64,000 nucleotides of DNA from Rossellomorea sp. BNER (GTDB lineage Bacteria; Bacillota; Bacilli; Bacillales; Bacillaceae_B), in assembly GCA_024213275.1 (NCBI GenBank), contig JANAVG010000007.1:62001-126000 (forward strand). The letters are read 5' to 3'. Positions 62,675-64,000 of this stretch are shown here, one piece after another. The notes below the pieces were generated by a model. It had not been told where the DNA came from and searched no databases. It worked only from the letters and a program-made list of their open reading frames with translations. Numbering within the stretch: the first letter of the stretch is position 1; every line of letters starts with the position of its first letter. Both the position numbers and the translations under genes were made by a program.

Positions 62675-62702
62675 AAATGGAGGTTGTTAGCCTCCATTTT
62701 GA
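62675..62702 (+). terminator. Rho-independent terminator
   Basis: AAATGGAGG and CCTCCATTTT form a hairpin with a T run after the small membrane protein gene. Confidence 0.85.
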
Positions 62703-62748
62703 TTCCCGAAGATAGATTTTATGGTTAATTTTATAATGAAATGTATCA

Positions 62749-63099
62749 TTAGCACTTACAAATCATCAATACATTCCCATCTGGATCTTTAAAATTAAAC
62801 CAGTGATCATGCTCAATTTCAGTAATTAGTTCTACATTCTTATTCTTCATGTGTTCATAGGCTTCTTCGATTTTATGTGTATTTAAATGAAAAGCAGGAG
62901 CTTTGAAAGTTTTTTCCTCTGAATAGATTTTACTATCTAGTATCATCCCAGTTCCTTTCATTGGAAGAACATATAAGTGTCCAAATAAAACCTCTCCATC
63001 AACAGGTAATCCTAAAATGTCACAATACCAATCACGGGCTTTTTCAATATCACGAACTGGAATAAAGACAGTACCAATTTCATTTAATATTGGGTTCAA
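62749..63099 (-). CDS. VOC (glyoxalase/bleomycin resistance) family protein
   Basis: A 116-residue single VOC-fold protein: IGTVFIPVRDIEKARDWYCD at the first repeat and HWFNFKDPDGNVLMICKC at the second, the usual DPDGN signature at the end. Metal ligands and substrate cannot be fixed by eye. The start is TTG behind GGAGGTATTTTAA. Confidence 0.85.
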   Translation of the reverse strand: MNPILNEIGTVFIPVRDIEKARDWYCDILGLPVDGEVLFGHLYVLPMKGTGMILDSKIYSEEKTFKAPAFHLNTHKIEEAYEHMKNKNVELITEIEHDHWFNFKDPDGNVLMICKC

Positions 63100-63177
63100 T
63101 TAAAATACCTCCATATTATTTTGTCCTCCCTTTAATTATAATGAATATTCAGAAATATATAAACGTGTTAAGCATTT

Positions 63178-63321
63178 TTATAAATGGTTTTTGTTTTGGT
63201 CTCGTATTTCCTCTAATAATACGATTACTCTATCATTTTGCTTTTGAATAGATTTCAATTTTATCTCAATGATGGTTGTTGCACAAAATAAAATAATAAG
63301 GATTGCTATATCAACCATCAT
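63178..63321 (-). CDS. Very small membrane-anchored protein
   Basis: A 47-residue frame starting at one of two adjacent ATGs behind AGGAGAGGA: a hydrophobic helix (VDIAILIILFCATTII) followed by an amphipathic helix (KLKSIQKQNDRVIVLLEEIR) able to form a coiled coil. No family recognised. Confidence 0.55.
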   Translation of the reverse strand: MMVDIAILIILFCATTIIEIKLKSIQKQNDRVIVLLEEIRDQNKNHL

Positions 63322-63475
63322 TCCTCTCCTATGTAATCTCATGGTACCATAATACAATGAACTCAATGGTTTAAAATAATATCTTTGAGTCTAAATAAAT
63401 GCATCAAAGAAGTCGATATGGTATTTTTAAAATGATTATGACTCTAGACAAATTGAAAAAGGAGCGAATTTCAGA

Positions 63476-64000
63476 ATGAAAGATAAAGAAGTGCGAAAAC
63501 AAGAGATTCTCGACGCTTATCACTCCAGACATGCAACGAAGCAATTTGATCCAGATAGAAAAGTAACGGATGAAGATTTCCGATTTATTATGGAAACAGG
63601 CCGTTTATCTCCTAGTTCTTTCGGTTTTGAGCCTTGGAGATTTGTTGTTATTGAAAATCCTGAATTGAGAGAGAAAATAAAAAATACAGCTTGGGGTACA
63701 TACGGCAAACTTCCTGGGGCAAGTCATTTTGTCATTGTATTAGCTCGTACGAAAATAGATACTAAATTTGATTCAGAATATTTACGAAACCATTTAAAAA
63801 ACATAAAACATTTACCTGAAGACCATATGGCAAAGTATCTAGAGAGAATTGAAGAGTTTCAAAAAGTGGATTTCAATCTATTAGAAGACAATCGCAGCCT
63901 TTTTGATTGGGCTTCCAAACAAACCTATATTGCATTAGGTAATATGATGACTGCTGCAGCACAAATTGGTGTGGATTCCTGTCCGATCGAAGGCTTTGAC
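63476..64000 (+). CDS. Nitroreductase family protein, YfkO-like (partial, runs off the window)
   Basis: The first 175 codons of an FMN-dependent NAD(P)H nitroreductase: AYHSRHATKQFDPDRKVTDE, then ETGRLSPSSFGFEPWRFVVI with the family FMN-binding RxSPSSFG..PW motif, and SKQTYIALGNMMTAAAQIGV near the window end. AAAGGAGCGAATTTCAG precedes the ATG. The C-terminal third lies outside the window. Confidence 0.9.
   Translation, partial: MKDKEVRKQEILDAYHSRHATKQFDPDRKVTDEDFRFIMETGRLSPSSFGFEPWRFVVIENPELREKIKNTAWGTYGKLPGASHFVIVLARTKIDTKFDSEYLRNHLKNIKHLPEDHMAKYLERIEEFQKVDFNLLEDNRSLFDWASKQTYIALGNMMTAAAQIGVDSCPIEGFD

Overview
The window comes from a low-GC, endospore-forming Bacillaceae (Bacillus sensu lato). 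Signs are strong GGAGG-type ribosome binding sites, frequent TTG/GTG starts, a GerA-type germinant receptor subunit, a SipW/TasA-type pair, a Bacillus-style puc xanthine dehydrogenase cluster, a PerR-type katA promoter and a PksA/YmcC-like gene pair. No rRNA, tRNA, CRISPR array or prophage was seen.

Layout. 1-9.6 kb: end of a threonyl-tRNA synthetase, a phospholipase C-like protein, a DHFR-family reductase divergent from a broken WYL regulator, a repetitive coat-like protein, a Nudix hydrolase, a HAD phosphatase, a three-gene lipid-linked operon (glycosyltransferase, DedA, patatin) and a pentapeptide-repeat protein. 9.8-18.0 kb, minus strand: a purine catabolism block running guaD, a truncated adenine deaminase copy, pucE, pucB, pucC, pucD, two XdhC-type genes, the remnant of a purine permease, then intact ade. 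18.3 kb: remnant of a group II intron. 18.9-20.7 kb: a lipoprotein made only of a subtilisin propeptide (I9) domain, and a damaged tasA/sipW pair.

21.3-43.0 kb: the most unusual region. It holds four very large secreted subtilisin-family proteases and three XRE-HTH/TPR-like regulators of RRNPP type. Three proteases share one architecture: signal peptide, I9 propeptide, S8 domain with inserted PA domain, several beta-sandwich modules, a cohesin-like domain, a dockerin-like double calcium loop and a conserved C-terminal tail. Two regulator-protease cassettes are recent-looking duplicates. A 48-bp promoter element (TTTGAT-N24-ATCAAA-N6-TATAAT, invariant spacing) lies before two proteases and two regulators and probably defines a local protease regulon.

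43.2-51.7 kb: transposase remnants around an orphan gerA-type gene, then a complete rbsRKDACB ribose operon with a palindromic operator, closed by a 224-bp structured repeat of a kind common in bacilli. 52-64 kb: a nucleotidyltransferase, katA with a PerR box, decayed HIT-family genes, membrane proteins and an EamA transporter, a TetR/YmcC-like divergent pair with operators, a two-component system divergent from an ABC-2 transporter operon (with a 59-residue membrane protein not far behind), a VOC protein and the start of a nitroreductase.

Several genes (WYL regulator, tasA, sipW, HIT, permease, second ade) carry frameshifts, nonsense codons or truncations. Some indels could be assembly errors; the nonsense changes and truncations look like genuine decay. 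All functional calls are from reading motifs and family resemblance by eye, without database searches.
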